Source of the DNA: Candidatus Gastranaerophilales bacterium
GTDB taxonomy: Bacteria; Cyanobacteriota; Vampirovibrionia; Gastranaerophilales; Gastranaerophilaceae
Reading direction: 5' to 3'
DNA length: 64,000 nucleotides
NCBI GenBank assembly: GCA_016282705.1
Contig: JAEELO010000083.1
Span: 1-64,000 of the forward strand
The position numbers and the translations under genes were made by a program. How positions within the stretch are numbered: the first letter of the stretch is position 1; the number at the start of each line of letters is the position of its first letter. Of the stretch, positions 18,046 through 25,944 are shown one piece after another. The notes below the pieces were generated by a model. It worked only from the letters and a program-made list of their open reading frames with translations, made no database searches and had not been told where the DNA came from.

Positions 18046-20187
18046 CTACATCCTTATTTGTAGTTCAAATCCTTTTGCGGGCTTATTTATTGTTACTTTT
18101 CCATTTAAGTGATTTTCAACAATATCTTTTACATGATATAAGCCTATTCCCGTTCCAGATTCGGTATAACTTTTACCGAATTCAAACAACTCATTTACAT
18201 CTTTAACTCTTGAACTTATTCCCAAACCATCATCCTTAAACACTATATTCGCTATATCATTTTGAACAAATAATGTAATTTCTAACTTGGTTGCTTTATG
18301 TTCTGGTTTTGCTGTATTTGATGCAATATTATCTATAATTATTGCGATATCTTGTGGGGAAAATTTAGTTATAAAATTTTGTTCCTCTATATTATTTACA
18401 ATTATTTTAACTCCGTCCGACTGAATTAAAATATTTTCAGCATATTCTCTTATAAACGCAAACAGGTCTCCTTCAATTTTCTCATCTTTTGTATTAAATT
18501 TAGCATAAGGACTATACGATAATGAAGCTTTGGCTCTTGATATATTATATGATAATGACTTTAAATTAGCCCAAGCGGTCTCAACTGTAAACTTATTCCT
18601 TTGAATTTGCATTACCATTTTTCTTATTGATTTTTGAATAATACTAAGGTTTATGCGAATCATATGCAATTTCTTAGTAAAACTCTTTTGGTCTTCACTT
18701 AAATTACATTCTATAAATTTAGAACGTCTCTTTTCATTCTTTGCTTCTGCTTCTGCAGCTTTTCTTGCTGCTTCTTCTTGTTCTGCCTTTTCTTCAGCTT
18801 TTCGTTTTTCTTCTTCTGCTTTTTTACGTCTTTCTTCTTCTTCCCTCTTTTTGCGTTCAGCTTCTTCTTTTGCTTTTCTTTCTTTTTCTGCTTCGGCTTC
18901 AGCTTTTTCTTTTAATGCCTTTATTTCTTCTCTTACTTCTTCAGATAATTGAATACGGGTTCTTATAAGCTTTCCAATAATAGGTTTTAGCAACTCGATA
19001 AGCTTTTCAACTCTTTTATCATCTTGAATTAAGCTTTGTCTATTAGTTGTTGCGATATCCTCAAATCTATCATCATCTAATATATCAAAGCTTATTTCTC
19101 CTTCTATATAATTTGCGAAAACTTGATTATTTTTATATATATCAAAAAAGTTTTCAACAGCTAATTTTTTTCTTACATACAATCTTAATTGGTTTGGTTT
19201 GTACGCTTTGTTTTTTAAAAAACTATTATCATTTAATTGAGCATCCTCTTTATCAACAGAAGTATGAATACCAATCCAACCCTTCAATTCATATTCTATT
19301 TCATCAGAGGACAGTTCATCATTTTTTAATTTAAAAAAATCTTTTCCTTTTGTTAAAAATTCTTTTTTATCTATATACTGTACTGATCTTTTTTTGTCTA
19401 ATATTTCTGGATAATTAGAATTAGTAACAACTACTGTTTCTGCGAGTTTATTTGTAAAGTCTAAATCTGTATTATTAAAAAAAGCATAAAAGTTTTTAAA
19501 TGCTATAGATTTTTCAACAGATTGAAAATCTTTTTGATAATTTTTATTATCAATAACACAGACTTCTATTTTACTTTTAAGAGTATCTAATAAAAAGAAA
19601 TCTGCGAGACGTGCTTTTATTCCTTCTATTGTTTGTCCACCTATGCCTGTTAAATCAACATCTGTTAATTTAATCATAGTCCCAGTTTTAAACTGTGTCC
19701 AATTGTTGATACATTCTATTTCTATATTATTTATATTCTCTTTTTCTAAATGTGGTATATCAGATTCATTAGACATTTTAGTATCTAAAACCCAAACACA
19801 CTCATTCGAATGGTCAGTTTTTGTTATTAGATAATATTTCTTTGATAAATATAAAGCAGCTAACTTCCCAATACCTTTTCTACCCATGTATGAATTACGA
19901 ATATCTTCTGATATATTTTTATCCTGTCGCTTATCTTTCCCCATAAAAACATATTTTTCAGCTAAATCATCATAATCCATTCCTGTACCATTATCAAAAA
20001 TTTCAATGGTGGAATGTTTTTTGTCAGACATATTAATATATAACTTTACAGATGTTGCTTGAGCATCTAAACCATTTGCAACTAACTCGGCAATTGCATT
20101 CCAGGGATTATTGTAAAGACCTTTTCCTAAAAGCTTCAGCGCAAAATATGAAAAATTAAAATATATTTTATCTTCTGTATTCTGCAC
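18046..20187 (-). CDS. Dual GHKL ATPase with central coiled coil (MORC-like plus histidine-kinase-like)
   Basis: Predicted 713-aa protein with a GHKL ATPase at each end. The N-terminal one is of the MORC/Hsp90/MutL type: ELVANGLDA (E34, N38, D41), DNGTGM at 65-70 and GRKGIGKLA at 102-110, followed by an S5-like transducer region to about 330. Residues about 410-490 are a highly charged E/K/A coiled coil. The C-terminal 120 residues are a histidine-kinase-type ATPase (DNIASN, DDGLGIS, FEFGKSYT, GTGIGLYHVKDIV). The region between (HMIRINLSIIQKSIRK) occupies the place of a DHp helix but has no canonical H-box. The start is GTG, directly after the methyltransferase TAA. Prokaryotic MORC-like ATPases are known near restriction-modification genes. 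A signalling role toward the downstream receiver protein is inferred. Confidence 0.8.
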   Translation of the reverse strand: MQNTEDKIYFNFSYFALKLLGKGLYNNPWNAIAELVANGLDAQATSVKLYINMSDKKHSTIEIFDNGTGMDYDDLAEKYVFMGKDKRQDKNISEDIRNSYMGRKGIGKLAALYLSKKYYLITKTDHSNECVWVLDTKMSNESDIPHLEKENINNIEIECINNWTQFKTGTMIKLTDVDLTGIGGQTIEGIKARLADFFLLDTLKSKIEVCVIDNKNYQKDFQSVEKSIAFKNFYAFFNNTDLDFTNKLAETVVVTNSNYPEILDKKRSVQYIDKKEFLTKGKDFFKLKNDELSSDEIEYELKGWIGIHTSVDKEDAQLNDNSFLKNKAYKPNQLRLYVRKKLAVENFFDIYKNNQVFANYIEGEISFDILDDDRFEDIATTNRQSLIQDDKRVEKLIELLKPIIGKLIRTRIQLSEEVREEIKALKEKAEAEAEKERKAKEEAERKKREEEERRKKAEEEKRKAEEKAEQEEAARKAAEAEAKNEKRRSKFIECNLSEDQKSFTKKLHMIRINLSIIQKSIRKMVMQIQRNKFTVETAWANLKSLSYNISRAKASLSYSPYAKFNTKDEKIEGDLFAFIREYAENILIQSDGVKIIVNNIEEQNFITKFSPQDIAIIIDNIASNTAKPEHKATKLEITLFVQNDIANIVFKDDGLGISSRVKDVNELFEFGKSYTESGTGIGLYHVKDIVENHLNGKVTINKPAKGFELQIRM

Positions 20188-21315
20188 TTAAACCTCACTT
20201 AAAACTTTTTCAATTTGTGTTGCTATCTTCATTGCTAATAATGGTGGTACGGCATTGCCAATTTGAGTTGTAATATCTTTCTTTGTTCCTACAAATTCAA
20301 ACCAATCAGGAAAAGATTGTATTCTTGCACCTTCTCTTGGCGTTAATGCTCGATTTTCCCTATAATGAATACATCTCAAACCGGAAGGTGTTGACATATT
20401 ATTTGTAATTGTCGTACTTGGTTGGTCTTCTATTAATCTACCATAAGTGTTATTGTACCCTGATGTTAGACGGTATTCTTTTGGAATTTTACCCTCATCA
20501 ACAAGTTGATTTATGTAATTCTTGCCTTCACCTTGTATTACATTATTTATTACTGTTTGTATTTTATCACCATAAATGGGTGAAAAATGACATGAGATTC
20601 CACCTAATTTATTTCGCATTAATTTTTGATAGCTATTTGTTGGTTGTTTTCCTTTGTAAGATTTTATATTTTCACCTGCTTGTACTGAAGGTAGGTCATT
20701 AATAGCTTGTTTTATAGTTATTTGTTTTTTTGATTTCTTTATGTTATCAAATGACCAATTTATATTTAAGTCTTTACGCCAACCTATAATAAAAACTCGT
20801 TCTCTATGCTGTGGTACACCATAATTAGCAGCATCTAGGACTCTAAAATCAATATCATATTCTATACTATCAAATCTTTTTTTTATATCTTCAATAACCT
20901 TTCCACCTTTCGGATTTTTCATTGATAGCATACCTTTTACGTTTTCAAACAAAAACATTTTAGGCTTTATAATCGATAGCAAGCGATAATATTCTTCGTA
21001 CATTTTAGCTTTGTCGTCATATTTACGACGTCCTATTGTACTATACGATTGACAAGGTGGACCACCAATTATCAAGTCTACTTCTTTATCAGAAATATTT
21101 TCTAGTATTTTTTCTTTTGTTAGTTTTTTTATATCTTTATTAATCATGTTTATTTTAGGAAAATTTTTCCTAAAAGCTTCAGCCGCTTGTTTATCCAATT
21201 CGTTTGCAAAAACAATATCACAATTCTCATTTTCTAAGAATTGACCATCAATTAATTTATAATAAAATCCAAATGTTAAGCCCCCAGCTCCTGAAAATAA
21301 ATCTACTATACGCAT
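20188..21315 (-). CDS. DNA (cytosine-5-)methyltransferase of the GHKL/HEPN operon
   Basis: Predicted 375-aa C5 methyltransferase with all main motifs: LFSGAGGLTFGF at residues 6-17, catalytic C88 in GGPPCQS, ENVKGM near 125, QHRERVFIIGW near 170, REGARIQSFPDWF and GNAVPP near the C-terminus. It is the first gene of a three-gene operon, immediately followed by the dual GHKL ATPase and the receiver-HEPN gene, with no intergenic gap. No endonuclease gene belongs to this operon. The methyl mark may therefore serve as the self signal for the GHKL/HEPN pair; this is inference. The ATG at 21315 begins the canonical MRIVDLFSG N-terminus. Confidence 0.93.
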   Translation of the reverse strand: MRIVDLFSGAGGLTFGFYYKLIDGQFLENENCDIVFANELDKQAAEAFRKNFPKINMINKDIKKLTKEKILENISDKEVDLIIGGPPCQSYSTIGRRKYDDKAKMYEEYYRLLSIIKPKMFLFENVKGMLSMKNPKGGKVIEDIKKRFDSIEYDIDFRVLDAANYGVPQHRERVFIIGWRKDLNINWSFDNIKKSKKQITIKQAINDLPSVQAGENIKSYKGKQPTNSYQKLMRNKLGGISCHFSPIYGDKIQTVINNVIQGEGKNYINQLVDEGKIPKEYRLTSGYNNTYGRLIEDQPSTTITNNMSTPSGLRCIHYRENRALTPREGARIQSFPDWFEFVGTKKDITTQIGNAVPPLLAMKIATQIEKVLSEV

Positions 21316-21427
21316 TATTGACCTAACTTCTGCAATATGCCATTACTAGTACCAACATTTTCATATAGTAATCTTAACAAAAGTTAACATTATAGTCAAT
21401 GTCTAACTCGTAATTAGTTAAGTTCTA

Positions 21428-22792
21428 TTAAGAAATAACTATTTGTTCTAATATATACTTATTATTCAGCCAAAAACATTGCTTTGTTAATTTTCTTCCG
21501 TCGGGCAGTTCGTAAGTATCAGCTTTATTTTGTCCGTGAGGTCTCACATGACTTACATTATTAAATGATTGTCCTGGCAAGTTATTAAAATCACGTCCGT
21601 TTTTATTTGTAATAACAACGCCTTCTTTTATAACTTTAACTGTTTCAGCCCAAACTTTATGAACTTCTTCAATGTCTTTTACTGGCATGTTCCAGAATTT
21701 AATGTTGTCTAAATATAATTCGTTATTTTTATCAAACTTGAATATGATAAACATAAATTTTGTAGAAGAAAACAGGTTATACATAAATGAATCTTCCCAT
21801 TCTTCTTTAATAATTTCGGTAAATTTGAATGTTGGGAAAGACATACTTTCTTTGATATTTTTATCACCAAAATTTATGCGTATTGTTTTTGGAACAATAT
21901 TTGCTTTCTTAAATTCTTCTGTTGCTGCAATGTTACCTTTTATGCCTAGAATAGCAGCTATTATTCTTTCATTAACATTTTTCATTGCTGGATTTAACTT
22001 AAATTCTCTGATTAATTCCTTTTGTGATTTACCGAAATATGGTTTAATTTTGTTGATAATATAATTTTCAAATCCTTGTTTTTCAAGTTGTGCTTTATTA
22101 TCAATAAGAGTTTCTTCTTGTTCTTGGTTTAAAACATAATTGTTCAAAATATATGTCATGTAAGATTGCTTAAGAGAATATGCTCTTTGATTAGCTTTAA
22201 CTGAATTATAAGGTTGTGGTCTTAAATCTTTTTCTCCGCCAGCTCCTTTGCGGCAAGCTCCAAGATATAAGGTATCTCCCTCTGATAATTCATGAGCTCT
22301 CCCTTCTCTTATTTTATGAACAATCTTTTCCCAATCCTGTTTAATAACAATTAAGTCTTTTTCAGGATATTCATATAAAAGAGTTTCTAATATTTTAAAG
22401 TCTGAAATAGATACATCTTTGAAATATTCATAATACATTAGCAAAAGAGTTTTGTTCTTATGCCAAAAGCTACTATCTTCAAAAGATTTATTAACTTCAG
22501 TCATGTAGTCAATGATATTTAATACTAGTCTTTCTTTTGCCACATATTTATTTGATTTGTTTTTTATGCACGGGGTAACTTTTAATTCAACACCTAACTC
22601 AATAAAATCAGCTTCAGCACGGCTATTTACTTTTCTTTCAAACCAACATTCCTCAAACATTTGTCCGACATTACCCTTATTTTTAGCCGTACAGAGTCTT
22701 CCTGTTGTATCGATTTGACCAAAAGGAATGTTAATTGCTTCTTTTGACCTTCTTAATAATTCCTCTTTTGAATTGTAACGTTTTTCTTGCAT
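21428..22792 (-). CDS. Sau3AI/MutH-type restriction endonuclease
   Basis: Predicted 454-aa type II endonuclease of the Sau3AI family, close in length to Sau3AI (489 aa). The N-terminal MutH-like catalytic domain has E48, D62 and the E69-x-K71 pair in ADFIELGVELKVTP. It is followed by ERLVLNIIDY, as in Sau3AI. A HELSEGDTLYLGACRKGAG segment near 175 and the later RAYSLKQSYMTYIL also match the family. A second, non-catalytic MutH-like domain forms the C-terminal half (SMSFPTFKF, HVRPHG). Sau3AI cuts GATC, so GATC is the expected site, which is inferred by homology. The gene is divergent from its cognate methyltransferase, with 53 bases between them. Confidence 0.9.
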   Translation of the reverse strand: MQEKRYNSKEELLRRSKEAINIPFGQIDTTGRLCTAKNKGNVGQMFEECWFERKVNSRAEADFIELGVELKVTPCIKNKSNKYVAKERLVLNIIDYMTEVNKSFEDSSFWHKNKTLLLMYYEYFKDVSISDFKILETLLYEYPEKDLIVIKQDWEKIVHKIREGRAHELSEGDTLYLGACRKGAGGEKDLRPQPYNSVKANQRAYSLKQSYMTYILNNYVLNQEQEETLIDNKAQLEKQGFENYIINKIKPYFGKSQKELIREFKLNPAMKNVNERIIAAILGIKGNIAATEEFKKANIVPKTIRINFGDKNIKESMSFPTFKFTEIIKEEWEDSFMYNLFSSTKFMFIIFKFDKNNELYLDNIKFWNMPVKDIEEVHKVWAETVKVIKEGVVITNKNGRDFNNLPGQSFNNVSHVRPHGQNKADTYELPDGRKLTKQCFWLNNKYILEQIVIS

Positions 22793-22845
22793 TCATACTA
22801 CCTGCTTGATTTTATGATAACATAATAATGGGGTAGAACAAGAAT
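22793..22845. promoter_or_regulatory. Divergent promoter region of the Sau3AI-like R-M pair
   Basis: Only 53 bases separate the divergent R and M starts, so both promoters must lie here or extend into the coding regions. TTGATT and TATGATAA words (about 22805-22818) could form a rightward promoter. No separate controller (C protein) gene is present. Confidence 0.35.
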
Positions 22846-24120
22846 ATGTTAAGCAATGATGAAAAGATAAAAGTAGTTGAATTATTTGCTGGCGTTGGGG
22901 GTTTTAGACTCGGTTTTGAACGTTGCTCTGATGCATTTGAAACAATTTGGGCGAATCAATGGGAACCGGGGAGAATATCTCAATACGCATATGATTGTTA
23001 TGTTGCACACTTTAAAGAAAACCATAATTGTGTAAATGAGGATATAGCAAAAGTAAAAAATCAAATACCTGACCACGACTTGCTTGTGGGAGGTTTCCCA
23101 TGCCAAGATTATTCCGTTGCAAGAACGGGGGCTAAAGGAATTCAAGGCAAAAAGGGTGCTTTATGGTGGGATATAAGAGATATTGTTGAATCGAAAAGAC
23201 CTAAGTATATTTTACTTGAAAATGTAGATCGCTTATTAAAATCTCCAGCTAAACAAAGAGGCAGAGATTTCGGAATTATTTTAAGATGTTTATCTGATTT
23301 GGGTTATGCTATTGAATGGCGAGTTATAAATGCTGCCGAGTATGGTTGTGCTCAAAGACGTCGTAGAACATTTATTTTTGCCGTTCATAATACAACAGAT
23401 TTTTATGAACACTTATTTAATGAAGAAAAGCTCAATCTTCTTACCAAAAACGGTTTTTTTGCAGACGAATTCCCTGTTGAAACCAATAATTTAACTATAA
23501 ATAATGTTGATATTTACAGAATTTCGAAGGATAAATATAAAACTCTTGAATCTTTTTCTGAAAAATTTGCTGCGAAATTTTTTAATACAGGTGTTTGTAT
23601 AGACGGTAAAGCATATACTATTGAAACTACTCCTATTTTGCAAACACCACAAACACTAAACGATATATGCGAAGAAGGTTTGGTAGATAAAAGATTTTTC
23701 TTAAATGGCAATTTAGACAAGTGGAAATATTTAAAAGGCTCTAAAAGAGAAGAACGAAAAAGACCTAATGGTGAAATCTATTATTATACCGAAGGATCAA
23801 TGGCATTCCCTGATAAAATGGATATGCCAAGTAGAACAATGCTTACAAGTGAGTCTTCTTTAAATAGAAGTACACATGTTGTTATTGACAAACAAACTGG
23901 GTATTATAGACTTCTAACACCTCTTGAATGTGAGAGATTAAATGGATTTGATGATAATTGGACTAACACGGGAATGCCGGAAAAATTTAGATATTTTGTA
24001 ATGGGCAATGCTCTTGTAGTTCCGTTAATTGAAAGAATGGGTTCTAGAATTTTAACCATAACGACTCCACAAAAGGTATATAGTATCAAAAGGCAAAAAC
24101 AAGTAGCTTTGTGTTCTTAA
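22846..24120 (+). CDS. DNA (cytosine-5-)methyltransferase, M.Sau3AI-like
   Basis: Predicted 424-aa C5 methyltransferase; the cognate M.Sau3AI is of similar length. Motif I is LFAGVGGFRLGF. The catalytic Cys is C86 in GGFPCQDYS, followed by the VARTGAKGIQGKKGALWW signature seen in this subgroup. ENVDRL near 127, CAQRRRRTF near 168, LTPLECERLNGF and the unusual motif X MGNALVVPLIERM are present. It should methylate the cytosine in GATC to protect against the divergent endonuclease, by homology. Its stop overlaps the stop of the convergent nuclease gene by four bases. Confidence 0.92.
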   Translation: MLSNDEKIKVVELFAGVGGFRLGFERCSDAFETIWANQWEPGRISQYAYDCYVAHFKENHNCVNEDIAKVKNQIPDHDLLVGGFPCQDYSVARTGAKGIQGKKGALWWDIRDIVESKRPKYILLENVDRLLKSPAKQRGRDFGIILRCLSDLGYAIEWRVINAAEYGCAQRRRRTFIFAVHNTTDFYEHLFNEEKLNLLTKNGFFADEFPVETNNLTINNVDIYRISKDKYKTLESFSEKFAAKFFNTGVCIDGKAYTIETTPILQTPQTLNDICEEGLVDKRFFLNGNLDKWKYLKGSKREERKRPNGEIYYYTEGSMAFPDKMDMPSRTMLTSESSLNRSTHVVIDKQTGYYRLLTPLECERLNGFDDNWTNTGMPEKFRYFVMGNALVVPLIERMGSRILTITTPQKVYSIKRQKQVALCS

Positions 24121-25283
24121 ATTTTATTAAGAATAATTTCACCAGTTTTTTCGTTGTAATCATATTCTATAAGTTTAAGATTATTCCATTTCCTTGTTTC
24201 TGCAATATGTGAACCAATTGAATAAAACCTTTGAGCTTCTTCATCCCTATATTTTTTTACATTTTTGGATATTTTATTTGCAATCAAATATGCTTCAATC
24301 ATGCTATAATCACCACAAGCATATTCTTTATTAACATAATCAATATATTTTAAAATTTGATTAATATGTAGTTTTTGTGCCCTGTCTTTCTTTAATTCAA
24401 TGATTAAATATTTATTTCTAATTTTATATTTATTACTAATATATGAATATCCAAAAATATCTATTCTATCCATATAACTAATAGGCTTAAATGGAGATGC
24501 AATAACTTGGTGCGAAATATAATCCCAACTATGATTACCTAGAACTCTAATCGTATTCTTATTTTTCGATACAAGTTGTTTAACAAGTTGTAACTCAAGC
24601 CCTGATTCCAACATAGTACTCTGCTGAATTATTTTGAAAGGGCTAAAAATATACTTATCTATGGTATTTTTTAATAATTTCTGTTTTATACTATTATGTA
24701 CTCGTTCATAATTTGAATTAATAATATTTTCTTTATTTTTTAGGTTATTTTCATTTTTTCTTAGAAAAATATCGAATAATGCATTCTCTTCTAAATCATC
24801 GATTTTTATAAATGATACATCTTGGAAAGCTCTGAGCATTTTAAATGCTTGTGGATTTGAATTTAAGACATCGTCCATATCGATACAATTTTCTTCATTA
24901 AAAAAGAATGGAGAAGGTTTGAAGAAACAGACCACACGAATTTTTTCATAAGATGAAGCTGTATTTAATAACATATCATTTTTGATTTCATTATAATTCA
25001 TATGACCAGGCTGGTTTGCTTTTGGGAAATTAAAATATTTGCAATCCTTGACTATATTAATTAATTCTCCTCGTCCATATATTTTTCTATTATGAAAAAA
25101 ATATATATAATCTCCAGCTTTCATAGAGGCATAATCAGTCAATGTTCCAAAATGACTGCGAGTCCATTTTACAGGAGTCTTCTCCATATTAAAATTTAAA
25201 AAGGTTCCATATGTCCCACTTTTGATACATTCTCTTAAAATATTGACTTTATCCTGTGCTATTGCAATGACATACCCAGCCAT
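24117..25283 (-). CDS. PD-(D/E)XK nuclease with an N-terminal EVE/PUA-like domain (putative)
   Basis: Predicted 388-aa protein. Residues 1-120 (GYVIAIAQDKVNILRECI, KAGDYIYFFHNRKIYGRGELI) resemble small EVE/ASCH-type modules that read modified bases or nucleic acid; this is a fold-level impression. The C-terminal half has a nuclease core: E226/E230 in LESGLELQLVKQL, D275 in MDRIDIFG, and E296-x-K298 in KYLIIELKKD. That is the PD-(D/E)XK order. Such fusions act as modification-dependent restriction enzymes or as extra nucleases in R-M loci. A GGAGA ribosome-binding site precedes the ATG. It is convergent with the Sau3AI-like methyltransferase and is the last cargo gene before the right end. Confidence 0.65.
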   Translation of the reverse strand: MAGYVIAIAQDKVNILRECIKSGTYGTFLNFNMEKTPVKWTRSHFGTLTDYASMKAGDYIYFFHNRKIYGRGELINIVKDCKYFNFPKANQPGHMNYNEIKNDMLLNTASSYEKIRVVCFFKPSPFFFNEENCIDMDDVLNSNPQAFKMLRAFQDVSFIKIDDLEENALFDIFLRKNENNLKNKENIINSNYERVHNSIKQKLLKNTIDKYIFSPFKIIQQSTMLESGLELQLVKQLVSKNKNTIRVLGNHSWDYISHQVIASPFKPISYMDRIDIFGYSYISNKYKIRNKYLIIELKKDRAQKLHINQILKYIDYVNKEYACGDYSMIEAYLIANKISKNVKKYRDEEAQRFYSIGSHIAETRKWNNLKLIEYDYNEKTGEIILNKI

Positions 25284-25728
25284 ATATTTCTCCTTGTTGT
25301 CTATATAGCTATAAATATTAGAAAATTATATATAAGTCAAGTTAGATAAATTTTTTAATTCTATTATTTAAGAATTACGAACTACCAGCTTATTATCTAA
25401 TTTTACCGAGTTCTATTTTAATAAAAGTTAGCGAAATTTATGAAAAATTTTTTAAAATTTTCAAACTACCATCCATTCAGAAAAAGTTAATACTGCCCGA
25501 AATTCTTGAACCGTCTGCAAAACGATTCATTGGGCTAAAGCCCTTATGTAGAGCCAAATTACAAAAATTTCCAAAACTGTCTGCAAAATTGGTAATTTCG
25601 GTAGTTCCGGAATTCGGATTCTCATAAATTTTTCCAAGTTAGAATGCCTGATATTACTGCGTTTTAACGATAATTCCAGAACTGTCTGCAATTCCGAAAC
25701 TACCAAAAAAAGTATATTCTTTACTTTA
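25284..25728. other. Non-coding right end of the island
   Basis: No gene is supported here. The region holds the three right-end 18-bp sites, RAACTACCA words at about 25379, 25463 and 25697, an inverted repeat (25600-25613 with 25691-25704, one mismatch) and a small GGGCTAAAGCCC palindrome at about 25531. The density of repeated words fits a transposon end with several protein-binding sites. Confidence 0.55.
25501..25689 (-). repeat. Right-end transposase-binding-like sites R1-R3
   Basis: Read on the minus strand, R1 (25672-25689) is GCAGACAGTTCTGGAATT. R2 (25567-25584) is GCAGACAGTTTTGGAAAT. R3 (25501-25518) is GCAGACGGTTCAAGAATT. They point inward, inverted relative to L1 and L2 at the left end, as expected for Mu/Tn7-type end sites. 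Confidence 0.7.
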
Positions 25729-25790
25729 ACATCAATATAAAAAGGACTTATCAAACGACAAATCCTTTTTATTAGCGGGCGACGAGACTC
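25729..25790. repeat. Right copy of 62-bp direct repeat, overlapping the tRNA-Gly 3' end
   Basis: Identical to 3145-3206 over 62 bases. It contains the tRNA's terminator hairpin (AAAAAGGA / TCCTTTTT) and the last 17 nt of the intact tRNA gene. With the left copy it brackets the whole island. The five bases upstream match the left copy in all but one position. Confidence 0.9.
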
Positions 25791-25845
25791 GAACTCGCGA
25801 CGTCAACCTTGGGAAGGTTGCATTCTACCACTGAATTACACCCGC
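25774..25845 (-). tRNA. tRNA-Gly(CCC)
   Basis: The minus strand folds as a complete 72-nt tRNA. The acceptor stem is GCGGGTG / CGCCCGC with discriminator T. The D arm contains TTCAGTGGTAGAA, and the anticodon stem CAACC / GGTTG encloses the loop TTCCCAA (anticodon CCC at 25811-25813). The T arm contains GTTCGAGTC. CCA is not encoded. The 3' end lies on the island side and is duplicated at 3190-3206. Confidence 0.95.
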
Positions 25846-25944
25846 ATTTCTACTTAATTATACCCCCAATTTTTTAAACTAACAATTGTAAATTTATTTT
25901 CCATAAATTCCGCACACTTTCTAATACTGTATTAAAATACAATT

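Larger units (their letters stand above)
3349..25731. mobile_element. Mu/Tn7-superfamily transposon carrying a defence island (~22.4 kb)
   Basis: The left end reads TGTAAAATAG after TCAAT, and the right end can be read as TTTAACA before TCAAT. That gives the TGT...ACA termini and 5-bp duplication typical of Mu and Tn7 relatives. Subterminal 18-bp sites are oriented inward from both ends (3358-3397 on the left, 25501-25689 on the right). The interior encodes a MuA-like DDE transposase and a MuB-like ATPase. Cargo is three C5 methyltransferases, restriction-type nucleases, a Gabija-like pair and a GHKL/receiver-HEPN operon. The exact right end is uncertain because the repeat shared by the two ends is 20 bases, not five. 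An alternative is site-specific integration at the tRNA, marked by the outer 62-bp repeat. Confidence 0.62.

Noticed and set aside
18653..18968. Long open frames on the plus strand, rich in Leu, Ser and Phe
   Set aside because: They are the antisense of the K/E/A-rich coiled coil of the dual GHKL ATPase, whose codon pattern keeps the opposite strand open. No ribosome-binding site or family match.
3207..25728. Tyrosine-recombinase genomic island
   Set aside because: The tRNA repeat suggests it, but I found no integrase or excisionase gene. I kept the repeat as evidence without calling an integrase.
3349..25731. Complete Mu-like prophage
   Set aside because: No portal, terminase, capsid, tail or lysis genes are present; only the transposition and early-control module is Mu-like.
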